Below are positions 51,351-59,689 of a stretch of DNA of 64,000 nucleotides, one piece after another. Below the pieces are notes generated by a model. That model was not told the DNA's origin. It worked only from the letters and a program-made list of their open reading frames with translations, and did not search any database. The DNA lies in NCBI GenBank assembly GCA_017430455.1, contig JAFRMX010000005.1, positions 88,539-152,538 on the forward strand, read 5' to 3'. Both the position numbers and the translations under genes were made by a program. The first letter of the stretch is position 1. The number at the start of each line of letters is the position of its first letter. The DNA comes from Oscillospiraceae bacterium (lineage in GTDB: Bacteria > Bacillota > Clostridia > Oscillospirales > Oscillospiraceae).

Positions 51351-52859
51351 ATGACAAATACGGAAAAGACGGAAAGACTTTACGCACTTCTTGACGAGAT
51401 AGAGGCCTACGGCCGCACGCTCGGAAAGCTCAACTTTGATATGCAGTGCTGCGCCCCTGAGGACGGGATGGAACAGGCCGGAAAGGACATGGCTCTTGTC
51501 GGGATGCATATAACGGATATAACGCACGGGGAAGAGTTTACAGGCCTTATCACACAGCTGCATGAAAACAGCGAGGGGCTTGCTCCGGTACAGAAGAAGC
51601 TTGTCGAAAGGCTTTGGGAGGACTATGAAAAAGAAAAAAACCTGAGCCCCGAGTTTTTGTATAAAAGAGATCTGGCGTCAAATGACGCTTACGGAAAATG
51701 GCTTGCCGCCAAAAAAGCCGGAAACTGGGAAATATTCAAAGGAGCGCTCTCCGAAAATATCAAAAATACCAGATTTGCCGTTGAAGCCAGAGACAGAAAA
51801 TACCGGACGATCTATGACGCCTGCTTGGACGACAACGAAAAAGGCGGAAACGAGAGGCAGCTGGACGCTTTTTTTGATGCTTTGAAGAAACGGATAGTTC
51901 CGCTCGTCGGAAAGATACAGAAGGAGGGCAAAGAGATCCGTTCCGATTTCCTCTCAAGACCGGTCTCTATTTCGAAACAGGAGGAGCTCTCAAGGTATCT
52001 TCTGGAGCTGGAAGGCCTTAAAAAAAGCGCGCTTGTACTGATGACCACGGAGCATCCCTTTACGACCAATTTCGGCAGAGAGGACGTCCGGGTCACGACC
52101 CATTATCACGAGGAGAATTTCATTTCGAATGTCTTTACCACCATGCATGAGGGCGGGCACGCGCTGTTTATGCAGAACGAGCCTGATGAGACCGTCATGA
52201 ACCACATGGCAGACCGTATGACCAATGGGATGCATGAGTGTATATCCAGATTTTTCGAAAACGTAATCGGCAGGAGCGAGGCGTTTATCGAATTTATATA
52301 TCCCAAGCTCAGAGAGCTCTCCGGCGACACCTTCATCGATGTCAGCGCGAGAGAGCTTTACGAAGCAGTCAATATCGCTCAGCCGGGTCTGAATCGCTGT
52401 GAAGCTGATGAGCTGACCTATTGTCTGCATGTGCTGATAAGATATGAACTTGAAAAAGCTTTCATTAACGGAGATATTACAGTTGATGAAATACCTGTTG
52501 TATGGAATGCCAAATACAGGGAATATCTCGGAGTCGAGGTCCCGAACGATACGGAGGGGTGCCTCCAGGATGTTCACTGGAGCGGATGGGATTACGGTTA
52601 TTTCCCCTCATATGCTCTGGGTTCTGCGTACGGTACTCAGATATTGCGGCGCATGGAAAAAGACTTTGATGTATTTGAAGAAGTGAGAAAAGGCAACCTG
52701 ATAAAGGTCAGCCGCTGGCTGATCGATAATGTCTTTTCGATCGCGTCGCTATCAACACCGGACGAATGGATCCGCGCAATAACCGGAGAGAGCCTGAATA
52801 CCGATTATTTTCTGGACTATCTTGAGGAAAAATTCACCGCTCTGTATCAGTTGTCTTAA
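51351..52859 (+). CDS. M32-family metallocarboxypeptidase
   Basis: This 502-residue helical protein matches thermostable carboxypeptidase 1 (M32). The zinc motif H-E-x-x-H is in TTMHEGGHALFMQNEPDE, and further signatures are VRVTTHYHEENFISNVFTTM, NGMHECISRFFENVIGRS with the third ligand Glu, and LNRCEADELTYCLHVLIRYE, then DVHWSGWDYGYFPSYALGSAYG. The ATG at 51351 follows TAGGAGGCATAAA. It trims C-terminal residues from peptides in the cytoplasm. The thyA promoter overlaps its last codons. Confidence 0.93.
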   Translation: MTNTEKTERLYALLDEIEAYGRTLGKLNFDMQCCAPEDGMEQAGKDMALVGMHITDITHGEEFTGLITQLHENSEGLAPVQKKLVERLWEDYEKEKNLSPEFLYKRDLASNDAYGKWLAAKKAGNWEIFKGALSENIKNTRFAVEARDRKYRTIYDACLDDNEKGGNERQLDAFFDALKKRIVPLVGKIQKEGKEIRSDFLSRPVSISKQEELSRYLLELEGLKKSALVLMTTEHPFTTNFGREDVRVTTHYHEENFISNVFTTMHEGGHALFMQNEPDETVMNHMADRMTNGMHECISRFFENVIGRSEAFIEFIYPKLRELSGDTFIDVSARELYEAVNIAQPGLNRCEADELTYCLHVLIRYELEKAFINGDITVDEIPVVWNAKYREYLGVEVPNDTEGCLQDVHWSGWDYGYFPSYALGSAYGTQILRRMEKDFDVFEEVRKGNLIKVSRWLIDNVFSIASLSTPDEWIRAITGESLNTDYFLDYLEEKFTALYQLS

Positions 52860-52879
52860 GATTCCCGTTATGCTATAAT
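52851..52879 (+). promoter_or_regulatory. thyA promoter with extended -10
   Basis: TTGTCT at 52851-52856 and a perfect TATAAT at 52874-52879 are 17 bases apart, with TGC before the -10 (extended -10). The -35 box lies inside the last codons of the carboxypeptidase gene. Confidence 0.8.
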
Positions 52880-52907
52880 TACGCGAAATCAAGGAGGAGT
52901 GTTTGCT

Positions 52908-53738
52908 ATGAGCCTTGCCGATCAGATATTCATATCGAATTGCAGAGATATAATAGACAACGGAGTCTGGGACACGGACAGAGAGGTGCGGCCCCGCTGG
53001 GAAGACGGAACTCCAGCGCATACCGTCAAGAAATTTGGAATAGTCAACAGATACGATCTCTCCAAAGAATTTCCGATACTGACGATACGCCGCACATATT
53101 GGAAGTCTGCAATAGACGAGCTTCTCTGGATCTGGCAGGCCAAGAGCAATAATGTAAAGGAACTGAGGACTCGTGTCTGGGACGCGTGGGCGGATGAAAA
53201 CGGCTCTATCGGAAAAGCATACGGCTATCAGCTCGGAGTCAAGCATCACTATCCTGAAGGCGATATGGATCAGGTCGATAAAGTTATCTGGGACCTGAAG
53301 CACAATCCCGCCTCGCGCAGGATAATGACGAACATATATACTTTTGCCGACCTCTCTGAGATGGCGCTCTACCCCTGCGCGTATTCAATGACATTCAATG
53401 TCAGCGGAAACACGCTGAATGCCATACTCAATCAGCGTTCCCAGGATATGCTGGCAGCAAACAACTGGAATGTAGTCCAGTACAGCGTGCTTACGATCAT
53501 GCTCGCGCAGATCTCCGGACTGAAAGCGGGCGAGCTTGTACATGTCATTGCGGATGCCCATATTTACGACAGACACATCGAATCGGTTGAAAAGATACTT
53601 AAAAACAGGCAGTATCCGGCCCCGGTCTTTCATGTCGATGAAAGCATAGATGATTTCTATAAATTCAGCAGAGACAGCTTCACCATGGAAAACTACGAGT
53701 ATTCCGAATTCAGTGACAAGATACCCGTGGCGGTCTGA
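52908..53738 (+). CDS. thyA: thymidylate synthase
   Basis: This 276-residue enzyme makes dTMP from dUMP and methylene-tetrahydrofolate. Matches include RYDLSKEFPILTIRRTYWKS, SIGKAYGYQLG, NPASRRIMTNIYTFADLS, the catalytic Cys 157 in LYPCAYSMTF, QRSQDMLAANNWNVVQY and HVIADAHIYDRHIE. The residues around the nucleophile read PCAY in place of the usual PCH, a variant seen in some Bacillota thymidylate synthases. ATG at 52908 is well spaced from AAGGAGGAG. folA follows 11 bases later. Confidence 0.94.
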   Translation: MSLADQIFISNCRDIIDNGVWDTDREVRPRWEDGTPAHTVKKFGIVNRYDLSKEFPILTIRRTYWKSAIDELLWIWQAKSNNVKELRTRVWDAWADENGSIGKAYGYQLGVKHHYPEGDMDQVDKVIWDLKHNPASRRIMTNIYTFADLSEMALYPCAYSMTFNVSGNTLNAILNQRSQDMLAANNWNVVQYSVLTIMLAQISGLKAGELVHVIADAHIYDRHIESVEKILKNRQYPAPVFHVDESIDDFYKFSRDSFTMENYEYSEFSDKIPVAV

Positions 53739-53749
53739 GGAGAAAACGG

Positions 53750-54229
53750 ATGGAAGCAATAGTCGCGGTATTCTCGGACTGGGGTATCGGAAGCAAAGGT
53801 ACGCAGCAGGTGGTCCTTAAGGCGGACAGAGCTCATTTCAGGGAACTGACGTCAGGTGCGGCAGTTCTGGTAGGAAGAAAGACTATGGAGGATTTTCCGG
53901 GAGGAAAGCCTCTTAAGGGCAGGAACAATATTGTCGTCACGCGCCAAAATGTTGAGATAGAAGGGGCCGAGGTCGTCCACAGCACGGAGGAAGCCCTGCT
54001 TGCCGCTTCAAAATACGACAGATGCCTCTGCATAGGAGGCGCCAGCATTTTCAGACAATTCCTGCCATATACCGAAAGAATATTCATAACAAAGATCGAC
54101 CTTGCGCCCGAATCGGATTCGTATTTTCCCAACCTTGATGAAGATCCCGATTGGGAATGTACGGAGCAAAGCCCTGATATGGAGGAGGAAGGAACGGTAT
54201 TCCGTTTTTGCACATATGAAAGAAGATAG
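53750..54229 (+). CDS. folA: dihydrofolate reductase
   Basis: This 159-residue enzyme regenerates tetrahydrofolate after thymidylate synthesis. Visible motifs are IVAVFSDWGIGSKGTQQ in place of the usual N-x-x-IG loop, LKADRAHFRELT with the active-site acidic residue, VLVGRKTMEDFPGGKPLKGR, NIVVTRQ, and CIGGASIFRQFLPYTERIFIT. Length is typical of bacterial FolA. Its end overlaps the start of the next gene by 14 bases. Confidence 0.92.
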   Translation: MEAIVAVFSDWGIGSKGTQQVVLKADRAHFRELTSGAAVLVGRKTMEDFPGGKPLKGRNNIVVTRQNVEIEGAEVVHSTEEALLAASKYDRCLCIGGASIFRQFLPYTERIFITKIDLAPESDSYFPNLDEDPDWECTEQSPDMEEEGTVFRFCTYERR

Positions 54230-55070
54230 AAAGATCCTGCAGAAGAAGGCAATTCCCATTATAGGATATACTTTGGGCGCCTCGGCGTTCTGCATGTTCT
54301 TCAGATGGATGCAGAACATGATATCTTTTGACGACCTGGGGCTCAACACGCCCGGATTCTGGAACGTGCTCGTCATAGTCGCGATCATCGCCTCGGGAGC
54401 GCTTTTTGCCTCATTTCTGAAAAAGCTGAAGGATATCAGATACTATATGCCTGATAATTTCTTCAAAGCCTATTCGATTGACGGAAAACTGCCGGCTTTC
54501 TTTAGATGGACCTTCGCCGCCATAATGGCGATAGGAGGCTTTCTCATAATAGGGCAGGCAGAGGTCCAGAAAGATGCCGGCCTGTATATTGCGTGCGGAA
54601 TACTTGCCGTGCTTTCGGGCATCTCGTACGGGCTGCTCATGTCGGCAGCGAATGACGATGAATTCAAAACAGGACCTCTCAGCATTTTGTCGATACTTCC
54701 GGTCCTGCTGTTCGGAGTCTGGGTCATAAAGACATACAAAGTCAATGATATAAACCCTGAGACCTGGGAATATCTTATAGAGCTTGTCACAGCGTGTGTT
54801 GCGCTCCTGTCATACTTTGCCACCGCAGGATTTCTTTTCTCCTCCGGGAATGTATGGAGAACGCTTTTCCTGAACATGATAGGCTGCCTTCTGTGTGTAA
54901 TGACTCTGGCTGACTCACACCTGATCGGAGAATATCTGGTCTTCTTCGGAGCGGCCGCGCAGCAGATATTCAATGTCTGGATCCTGATTAACAATTTGAG
55001 AAAGAAACCGGCCAAAACAGAGGAAGAGAAGAAGATCTCCGAAGATGACGGCTTTGAACATCTGACGTAA
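54216..55070 (+). CDS. polytopic membrane protein of unknown function
   Basis: This 284-residue protein has seven hydrophobic segments and a highly charged C-terminal tail (KKPAKTEEEKKISEDDGFEH). I do not recognise its family. The ATG at 54216 overlaps the end of folA; a longer frame from 54102 would lie within folA. Cotranscription with thyA-folA is likely, but no functional link follows from that. The sequence is not a known folate transporter type. Confidence 0.75.
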   Translation: MKEDRKILQKKAIPIIGYTLGASAFCMFFRWMQNMISFDDLGLNTPGFWNVLVIVAIIASGALFASFLKKLKDIRYYMPDNFFKAYSIDGKLPAFFRWTFAAIMAIGGFLIIGQAEVQKDAGLYIACGILAVLSGISYGLLMSAANDDEFKTGPLSILSILPVLLFGVWVIKTYKVNDINPETWEYLIELVTACVALLSYFATAGFLFSSGNVWRTLFLNMIGCLLCVMTLADSHLIGEYLVFFGAAAQQIFNVWILINNLRKKPAKTEEEKKISEDDGFEHLT

Positions 55071-55098
55071 GGCCGGATAAAAGAATACTTCAAAAAAC

Positions 55099-55131
55099 AG
55101 GAACAGCTACGACCACGGAGCTGTTCCTTTC
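55099..55131 (+). terminator. terminator after the thyA-folA operon
   Basis: AGGAACAGCT at 55099-55108 pairs perfectly with 55119-55128 around a ten-base loop, followed by TTTCATC. Confidence 0.75.
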
Positions 55132-55186
55132 ATCATCTGTTTCCCGATCGCGTCGCGATTTCTGACCGATATAAGATTATAGCATC

Positions 55187-55410
55187 ATGACGATAAAGCC
55201 GTCACCGCGGAGATTTACCGTCACCCGAAAAAACGAGTGTTTTCAACGCTTCGCGCCATTCAGTGACGATAATGACGATATTTTTGAGATATGCTTGCAG
55301 TCTGTAAACAGTATATATCCGAAATACCGTCATTATCGTCATTATCGTCACCAACCCAGTAATTTCAAGGCTTTGAAGGATGACGGAGATATTACACCGT
55401 GACGATAAAT
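55187..55410. repeat. intergenic modular repeat element, copy 1 (TGACGATAA motif)
   Basis: This gene-free segment carries copies of TGACGATAA or its complement. The core is an inverted pair: tandem copies at 55263-55280 and complementary tandem copies at 55329-55353, separated by about 50 unrelated bases. Single copies flank it near 55187, 55212, 55380 and 55399. Scaffold pieces CGCCATTCAG, CCGAAATACC and CAAGGCTTTGAAGG recur in copy 2 around a different iterated motif. Short open frames exist on both strands but none has a ribosome site or recognisable product. Confidence 0.7.
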
Positions 55411-55495
55411 AAAACACAGGTACATCGTGTTTTCATTTGATGATGTGGGTTGTAAATTGGACTGTACTCTGCAGGGTGGGGTCGCTGTGTGACGC

Positions 55496-55772
55496 CGAAA
55501 TAGCCTCTACCAGTTCAAACCCTTGGAGCACAAGGCTTTGAAGGCTGTTGGTAGAGGCGGTAGAGGCAAATTGGCATTTTTTCTCAGGGAACGCCATTCA
55601 GGCTCCGGGCCATCACGTCATTTTCCTGGTTTATAACCCGAAATACCCCTACTGCCTCTACCAAAACACCGCAAACCATTGTGAATACAGGGATAGATTA
55701 GGTAGAGGCAAAATATGCTGCCTCTACCTGCTTCACCCGGTTTGTGATTATATATCATAAAATCGCAGAGCG
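55496..55772. repeat. intergenic modular repeat element, copy 2 (GGTAGAGGC motif)
   Basis: Iterated GGTAGAGGC appears as a complement near 55503, as a direct tandem at 55547-55566, as a complement near 55654, and as an inverted pair at 55701-55728. The scaffold words shared with copy 1 are CAAGGCTTTGAAGG (55530 area), GCCATTCAG (55590 area) and CCCGAAATACC (55637 area). The 3' end, including CTGCTTCACCCGGTTTG at 55728-55744, recurs at 60991-61007. No coding potential beyond a 70-codon open frame without a ribosome site is seen. Confidence 0.7.
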
Positions 55773-55792
55773 ATAAACGGATAACAGCAGAA

Positions 55793-55815
55793 GATCCGCC
55801 GGAATACGGCGGATC
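55793..55815 (-). terminator. hairpin overlapping the stop of the Xre gene
   Basis: GATCCGCC at 55793-55800 pairs with GGCGGATC at 55808-55815 around a seven-base loop. It overlaps the last codon of the minus-strand regulator and has a weak T tail. Confidence 0.6.
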
Positions 55816-56026
55816 ACCTGTTTATTTCGGGACTATCTGTCTGATAAAGGAGATAATCGATACCCATATTATAAAATCTTGACAGTCTGATCAGAAAATC
55901 ATCAGTCCACTGTTGGGTGCCTGTTTCCATATAGCTGTATTTTCTTTGTGTAATACCAAGAGCATCGGCGACCTGCTGCTGTGTAAGGTCATGATCCTCC
56001 CGTATACTGCGGATACGGTTTTTCAC
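55814..56026 (-). CDS. Xre-family helix-turn-helix regulator
   Basis: This 70-residue DNA-binding protein is almost entirely one HTH_3 domain (IREDHDLTQQQVADALGITQ, YSYMETGTQQW), followed by a short dimerisation tail. It is divergent from the gene at 56169 and the gap holds two clear palindromes, one on each promoter, consistent with an autoregulated repressor of the accessory module. Small Xre repressors of this type commonly control mobile or defence modules. Confidence 0.9.
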   Translation of the reverse strand: MKNRIRSIREDHDLTQQQVADALGITQRKYSYMETGTQQWTDDFLIRLSRFYNMGIDYLLYQTDSPEINR

Positions 56027-56062
56027 ATAATCACTGTCCTAAATGCTTTTCCACAGTATACT

Positions 56063-56079
56063 TAGATAACTATTATCTA
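56063..56079. promoter_or_regulatory. Xre operator 1
   Basis: TAGATAA-CTA-TTATCTA is a perfect palindrome with seven-base arms. It abuts the -35 box of the rightward promoter and would lie between the boxes of a leftward promoter (TATACT on the minus strand at 56060-56055). Confidence 0.75.
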
Positions 56080-56108
56080 TTGCTTTTAAGATAGAATTTA
56101 TCTATAAT
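56080..56108 (+). promoter_or_regulatory. promoter of the accessory module
   Basis: TTGCTT at 56080-56085 and a perfect TATAAT at 56103-56108 are 17 bases apart, about 60 bases before the gene at 56169. Confidence 0.75.
56089..56103. promoter_or_regulatory. Xre operator 2
   Basis: AGATA-GAATT-TATCT shares the half-site AGATA(A)/TTATCT with operator 1. It occupies the spacer and first base of the -10 box of the rightward promoter, where binding would block transcription. Confidence 0.7.
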
Positions 56109-56168
56109 TTCACTAGTAAACGAAGCACTTTTGCACAAAATTCTGATTATAAGGACGGTGTTTGTATT

Positions 56169-56537
56169 TTGGCATATAACTACGGGACAAACGATCCAGC
56201 CTATTATGTTCAGCAGTTTAAACAAAACTATCTGGATATGTATAAGGATAAACAGTTATCCGAATTGAAACAGCTGTTTAGCATAATAAACCCGGATTCT
56301 GCAGGAAATGATATTGTGAAAAAGGCCACACTGGTCGGCGAGCAGTCGGCTGTTGTAGAGCTGATGCTTAAATTGCAGGATACCAATCGTAAAATCTGGG
56401 ATGCAGAAATGGATTCTTATCATAAGGCTATTGCAAAAAGAATTGAAGAGAATGCAATTAACATGAAATATGCATCTTCCCCGAACGGTCAGCTGGTTGC
56501 ATCGATCCTCGAAGAGGGTGAGGATTTGACAGCTTAA
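56169..56537 (+). CDS. hypothetical protein, first gene of the accessory module
   Basis: I do not recognise this 122-residue, mainly helical protein. It begins with Tyr/Asn-rich YNYGTNDPAYYVQQFKQNYL and has a Lys/Glu-rich helix towards the C terminus. The start is a TTG, ten bases after AAGGACGGTG; no better ATG is in frame upstream. It follows the Xre-controlled promoter, so it is the first gene of the module. Confidence 0.65.
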   Translation: MAYNYGTNDPAYYVQQFKQNYLDMYKDKQLSELKQLFSIINPDSAGNDIVKKATLVGEQSAVVELMLKLQDTNRKIWDAEMDSYHKAIAKRIEENAINMKYASSPNGQLVASILEEGEDLTA

Positions 56538-56561
56538 GAAATCGGAAGCTGGTGTGATGAA

Positions 56562-57038
56562 ATGCGGACAATTCCTCCAAAACAGCTTACAGAGCTTTTA
56601 AACGGCTTGAAGAAAGAAGGAATAGTATCCGAGAAGAATGGCAAATACCATTTATCGTTTGTATATACGGGCAAGGAAGAAACCGATATTTTGTATCAGA
56701 ATGCATTAATAAAAGTTCATGAAAGGTTTGATGACAGCCCGGGCTACAGTTATGAATTGAACGAGACAAAAGACTGGCAGTTTTACGATAAGATTCTAAC
56801 CTGTTTTTATGTTGCAAAGTGGTGTTTACATGTTAATACCATTGCGGATATGAGGCATGCTTCATCCAGGGAAGAATATATGGAAATAATGAGCAGGGGA
56901 GCTACGCGCGACAAGGATCCCAACACAGATGAGATTTATAGAATATTAAAAAATGATTTAAAAGGGATCATCTCATCTTATCAGGTTAACGGTCTGGAGC
57001 TTTTCTATTTTACACTTCCCGGTGATAAGGAGGCATAA
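56562..57038 (+). CDS. hypothetical protein
   Basis: This 158-residue protein is not recognised. The N terminus (PPKQLTELLNGLKKEGIVSE, NGKYHLSFVY) looks like a small winged-helix or substrate-capture domain, followed by a helical region with YVAKWCLHVNTIADMRHASS. It lies 24 bases after the previous gene and three bases before the large propeller protein, so the three form one operon. Confidence 0.65.
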   Translation: MRTIPPKQLTELLNGLKKEGIVSEKNGKYHLSFVYTGKEETDILYQNALIKVHERFDDSPGYSYELNETKDWQFYDKILTCFYVAKWCLHVNTIADMRHASSREEYMEIMSRGATRDKDPNTDEIYRILKNDLKGIISSYQVNGLELFYFTLPGDKEA

Positions 57039-57040
57039 AC

Positions 57041-59599
57041 ATGAGATGTAAATTCTGTGGGAGCAAATCGCTCCATAATGATTCTGCTCATCAGACTTTC
57101 AGCACTGGGAAAGCCGTTGCGGGAGCGATCACTTTCGGTGTTGTGGGAGCGGCCGCCGGATTTATCGGTAAAGAACGTCAGGGGTATCGTTGCGGCGCGT
57201 GTGGCGCTTTTATGGATACACCGATGGACCTGCTAACGGAGAACCTTGTGGACAGTGCCATCAGGCAGGCCGAATTGGGCAAAAGCCAAAAGATGTACTC
57301 CTACTATAAATCCCAATATCCGAATATCCAGGCAAATATACCTGTTTCCGGGCCCGGGACAGCTGCCCGTACGGAAGAAATATATAAAGAACTTCCTGCT
57401 CCGCCAATTCAGGACGGGAAGAGTGAAGAAAACGTAAAGTACAGGTACCGTTTGAATGTATGGCATCCTGACTGCCCTGTATACATTGATGAGATCATCA
57501 TTAAAACAGGAAAAGACGGGGACTGTCTTTCGCTCATAGCGTTTAACCAGGCAGAAGCACAACTGCGCTCGGCTTATTTCAACGTGGAGATTTTTGACGA
57601 TACCGGAGATAAGATAGGGGAGACTAAGTGCGTATATCAGAATCTGAATCTGAAAACCGGAGAAAAACTTCCGGATAACAAGGAATTTCCGCTTAATACC
57701 GATATAGCCTACAGGGTGGATATAAAATGTGAAAAGGCTGCAATGGTCGGAGACAAGGTCTGGCGCGATGAGGATTTGGCAGACCCGGTTTTCCTGACGG
57801 AACAGGCGGTTTTGGAAGAGAATCATTTTCCAAGGCTCAAATATGTAAGAGCAAGCCTTCCCAAGTACTCAAAGCTCGATCAGTCAAGTACTCTGTATCT
57901 TCCTGAAGATCATGAAGAGTATTGGCAATGCATATGCGGTCACGCCGTAATCAAGGGTAAAGTCTGTCCTTATCGCGGCTCAAAAGGCGTAGAGTGTCTT
58001 GAAGAACTGCTGTCACAGAAGAGATTGGAGGAGTTGCAGCAAACTGCCGTAAAGGAGAGGGCTGCGAAGAGAGCTGAGATAACATATCCGTTATATGAAA
58101 AAGAATATAACAGAATAATGGACGGAATATATTCTAAAGCCGCAAGCCTTCTATCTGCAGACACAGAGCCCTTAGTGAGAGAGGCGGCAAGAATTTTCCG
58201 TTCCATTGAAGAGTACAAAGATTCCTCAGAGCGGGCCAGGCAATGCGAGGAGAGGATTCCCGTATTACATAATGATAATATCTATGATTCTGCCATAAAA
58301 CTGATGGCAGAAGACAGTACAGAGAAATACGAGTCCGCAATAGAATTATTTCAGAGCATTCCGGATTGGAAGGATTCCAAAGAACTGATTGATGTCTGCC
58401 GGGAGAAGATAGAGGAACTGAAACAGAAAGAGGAAGAAGCAAGGCTTGAGGCAGAGAGATTAGCAGAAGAAAAAAGAATAACAGAAGAGAAAGCTAAGAA
58501 AAAGAGAAAGAAGACGCTTGCTATAGTTATTCCCATTGCCGTTGCTGCTTTTATTGCATTAATTGTTGTTACAACCGTCATTATTCCGAATAATCATTAC
58601 GAGCAAGCAAAAGCACTTTTGACTGAGGGAAGAAATATAGAAGCTGCGATGGCATTCGGTAAATTGGGGAATTATAAGGATGCCGCACAGATATCATTTA
58701 GTCTATGGGGAGACGTCACGAAGCGCGAGACAATTTCTGCTGGAGCAGGCCATACGGTAGGGTTGAAGAACGATGGCACGGTTGAAGCAACTGGAAATAA
58801 TATAGACGGCCAATGTTATGTTGAAGACTGGGAAGATATAGTAGCAATCTCGGCAGGTCGACAGCATACGGTGGGATTAAAAAGCAATGGTACGGTTGTA
58901 GCGACGGGGGAAAACGATTATAAACAGTGTAATGTTACTGATTGGATGGACATTATTGCGGTTTCTGCTGGAGATTCTCACACTGTGGGGTTAAAGAGTG
59001 ACGGTTCTGTCGTGGCAGTGGGTTCAAATGAATTTGGACAGTGTGATGTCGCCGATTGGGAAAAAATTATTGCGGTTTTTGCTGGATATGGTCACACTGT
59101 AGGGTTAAAGAGTGACGGTTCTGTCGTAGCGGTGGGTTCAAATGAATTTGGACAGTGTGATGTCGCCGATTGGGAAAACATTATTGATGTTTCTGCTGCC
59201 GGTTTTTACACTGTTGGATTGAAGAGTGACGGTACGGTTGTGGCGACAGGGAAGAGTGACACAGGTGGATGTGAGACCATGTTGTGGAAGAATGTCATTG
59301 CTGTTACCACCGGAGGCGGTTTTACGATAGGGCTAAAGAATGATGGGACTGTAATATCAACAGAGTATATTGAGCCTGTTTTAGGTTATGCGTATCATGG
59401 GCAGTGTGAAGTTTCATCATGGAAAGATGTTTTAGCTGTCTCTGCCGGAAATCATCACACTATTGGCCTGAAGAGTGACGGAACTGTAGTGTCAACAAAA
59501 TTGATCAATAATGATTATGGCAGTATATTCGATATTGACTATGGACAATGTAATGTTTCAGGCTGGTCGGATATCATGCTTCCGCAACAATTCCGATAG
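57041..59599 (+). CDS. zinc-ribbon / TPR-like / transmembrane / RCC1-propeller protein
   Basis: This 852-residue protein has a distinct order of parts. Residues 3-54 form a zinc ribbon with CKFC and CGAC around a Gly/Ala-rich hydrophobic stretch. Residues about 130-260 look like a beta-sandwich; about 296-320 hold another Cys cluster (CICG, C, C). Residues 350-460 contain repeated Y/W-K-D-S helix-turn units as in TPR-like Clostridial proteins. A charged coiled coil (455-490) precedes one membrane helix (about 492-515), another Y-K-D-A unit, and seven repeats of about 38 residues with the consensus HTVGLKSDGTVVATG and CNVxDW, an RCC1-type beta-propeller. With no signal peptide, the zinc part would be inside and the propeller outside. 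Function unknown. Confidence 0.85.
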   Translation: MRCKFCGSKSLHNDSAHQTFSTGKAVAGAITFGVVGAAAGFIGKERQGYRCGACGAFMDTPMDLLTENLVDSAIRQAELGKSQKMYSYYKSQYPNIQANIPVSGPGTAARTEEIYKELPAPPIQDGKSEENVKYRYRLNVWHPDCPVYIDEIIIKTGKDGDCLSLIAFNQAEAQLRSAYFNVEIFDDTGDKIGETKCVYQNLNLKTGEKLPDNKEFPLNTDIAYRVDIKCEKAAMVGDKVWRDEDLADPVFLTEQAVLEENHFPRLKYVRASLPKYSKLDQSSTLYLPEDHEEYWQCICGHAVIKGKVCPYRGSKGVECLEELLSQKRLEELQQTAVKERAAKRAEITYPLYEKEYNRIMDGIYSKAASLLSADTEPLVREAARIFRSIEEYKDSSERARQCEERIPVLHNDNIYDSAIKLMAEDSTEKYESAIELFQSIPDWKDSKELIDVCREKIEELKQKEEEARLEAERLAEEKRITEEKAKKKRKKTLAIVIPIAVAAFIALIVVTTVIIPNNHYEQAKALLTEGRNIEAAMAFGKLGNYKDAAQISFSLWGDVTKRETISAGAGHTVGLKNDGTVEATGNNIDGQCYVEDWEDIVAISAGRQHTVGLKSNGTVVATGENDYKQCNVTDWMDIIAVSAGDSHTVGLKSDGSVVAVGSNEFGQCDVADWEKIIAVFAGYGHTVGLKSDGSVVAVGSNEFGQCDVADWENIIDVSAAGFYTVGLKSDGTVVATGKSDTGGCETMLWKNVIAVTTGGGFTIGLKNDGTVISTEYIEPVLGYAYHGQCEVSSWKDVLAVSAGNHHTIGLKSDGTVVSTKLINNDYGSIFDIDYGQCNVSGWSDIMLPQQFR
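58979..59206 (+). repeat. two near-identical 114-base tandem repeats in the propeller region
   Basis: Units at 58979-59092 and 59093-59206 each encode 38 residues and share the block VVAVGSNEFGQCDVADWE in full. The other five propeller repeats are much more diverged. This indicates recent duplication or gene conversion of one blade. Confidence 0.85.
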
Positions 59600-59689
59600 A
59601 GACAGTTTAGGATTGTGATACTTATAGTGCTCGTTCTGTCGTGCGGATAGATTTGGGATCATAGAATTAAAAATGAAAAGGTAATGAAT

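Noticed and set aside
55187..55772. Possible CRISPR array
   Set aside because: The repeated words are only 8-10 bases long, occur in both orientations, and have no regular spacers of about 30-40 bases; no cas genes are near.
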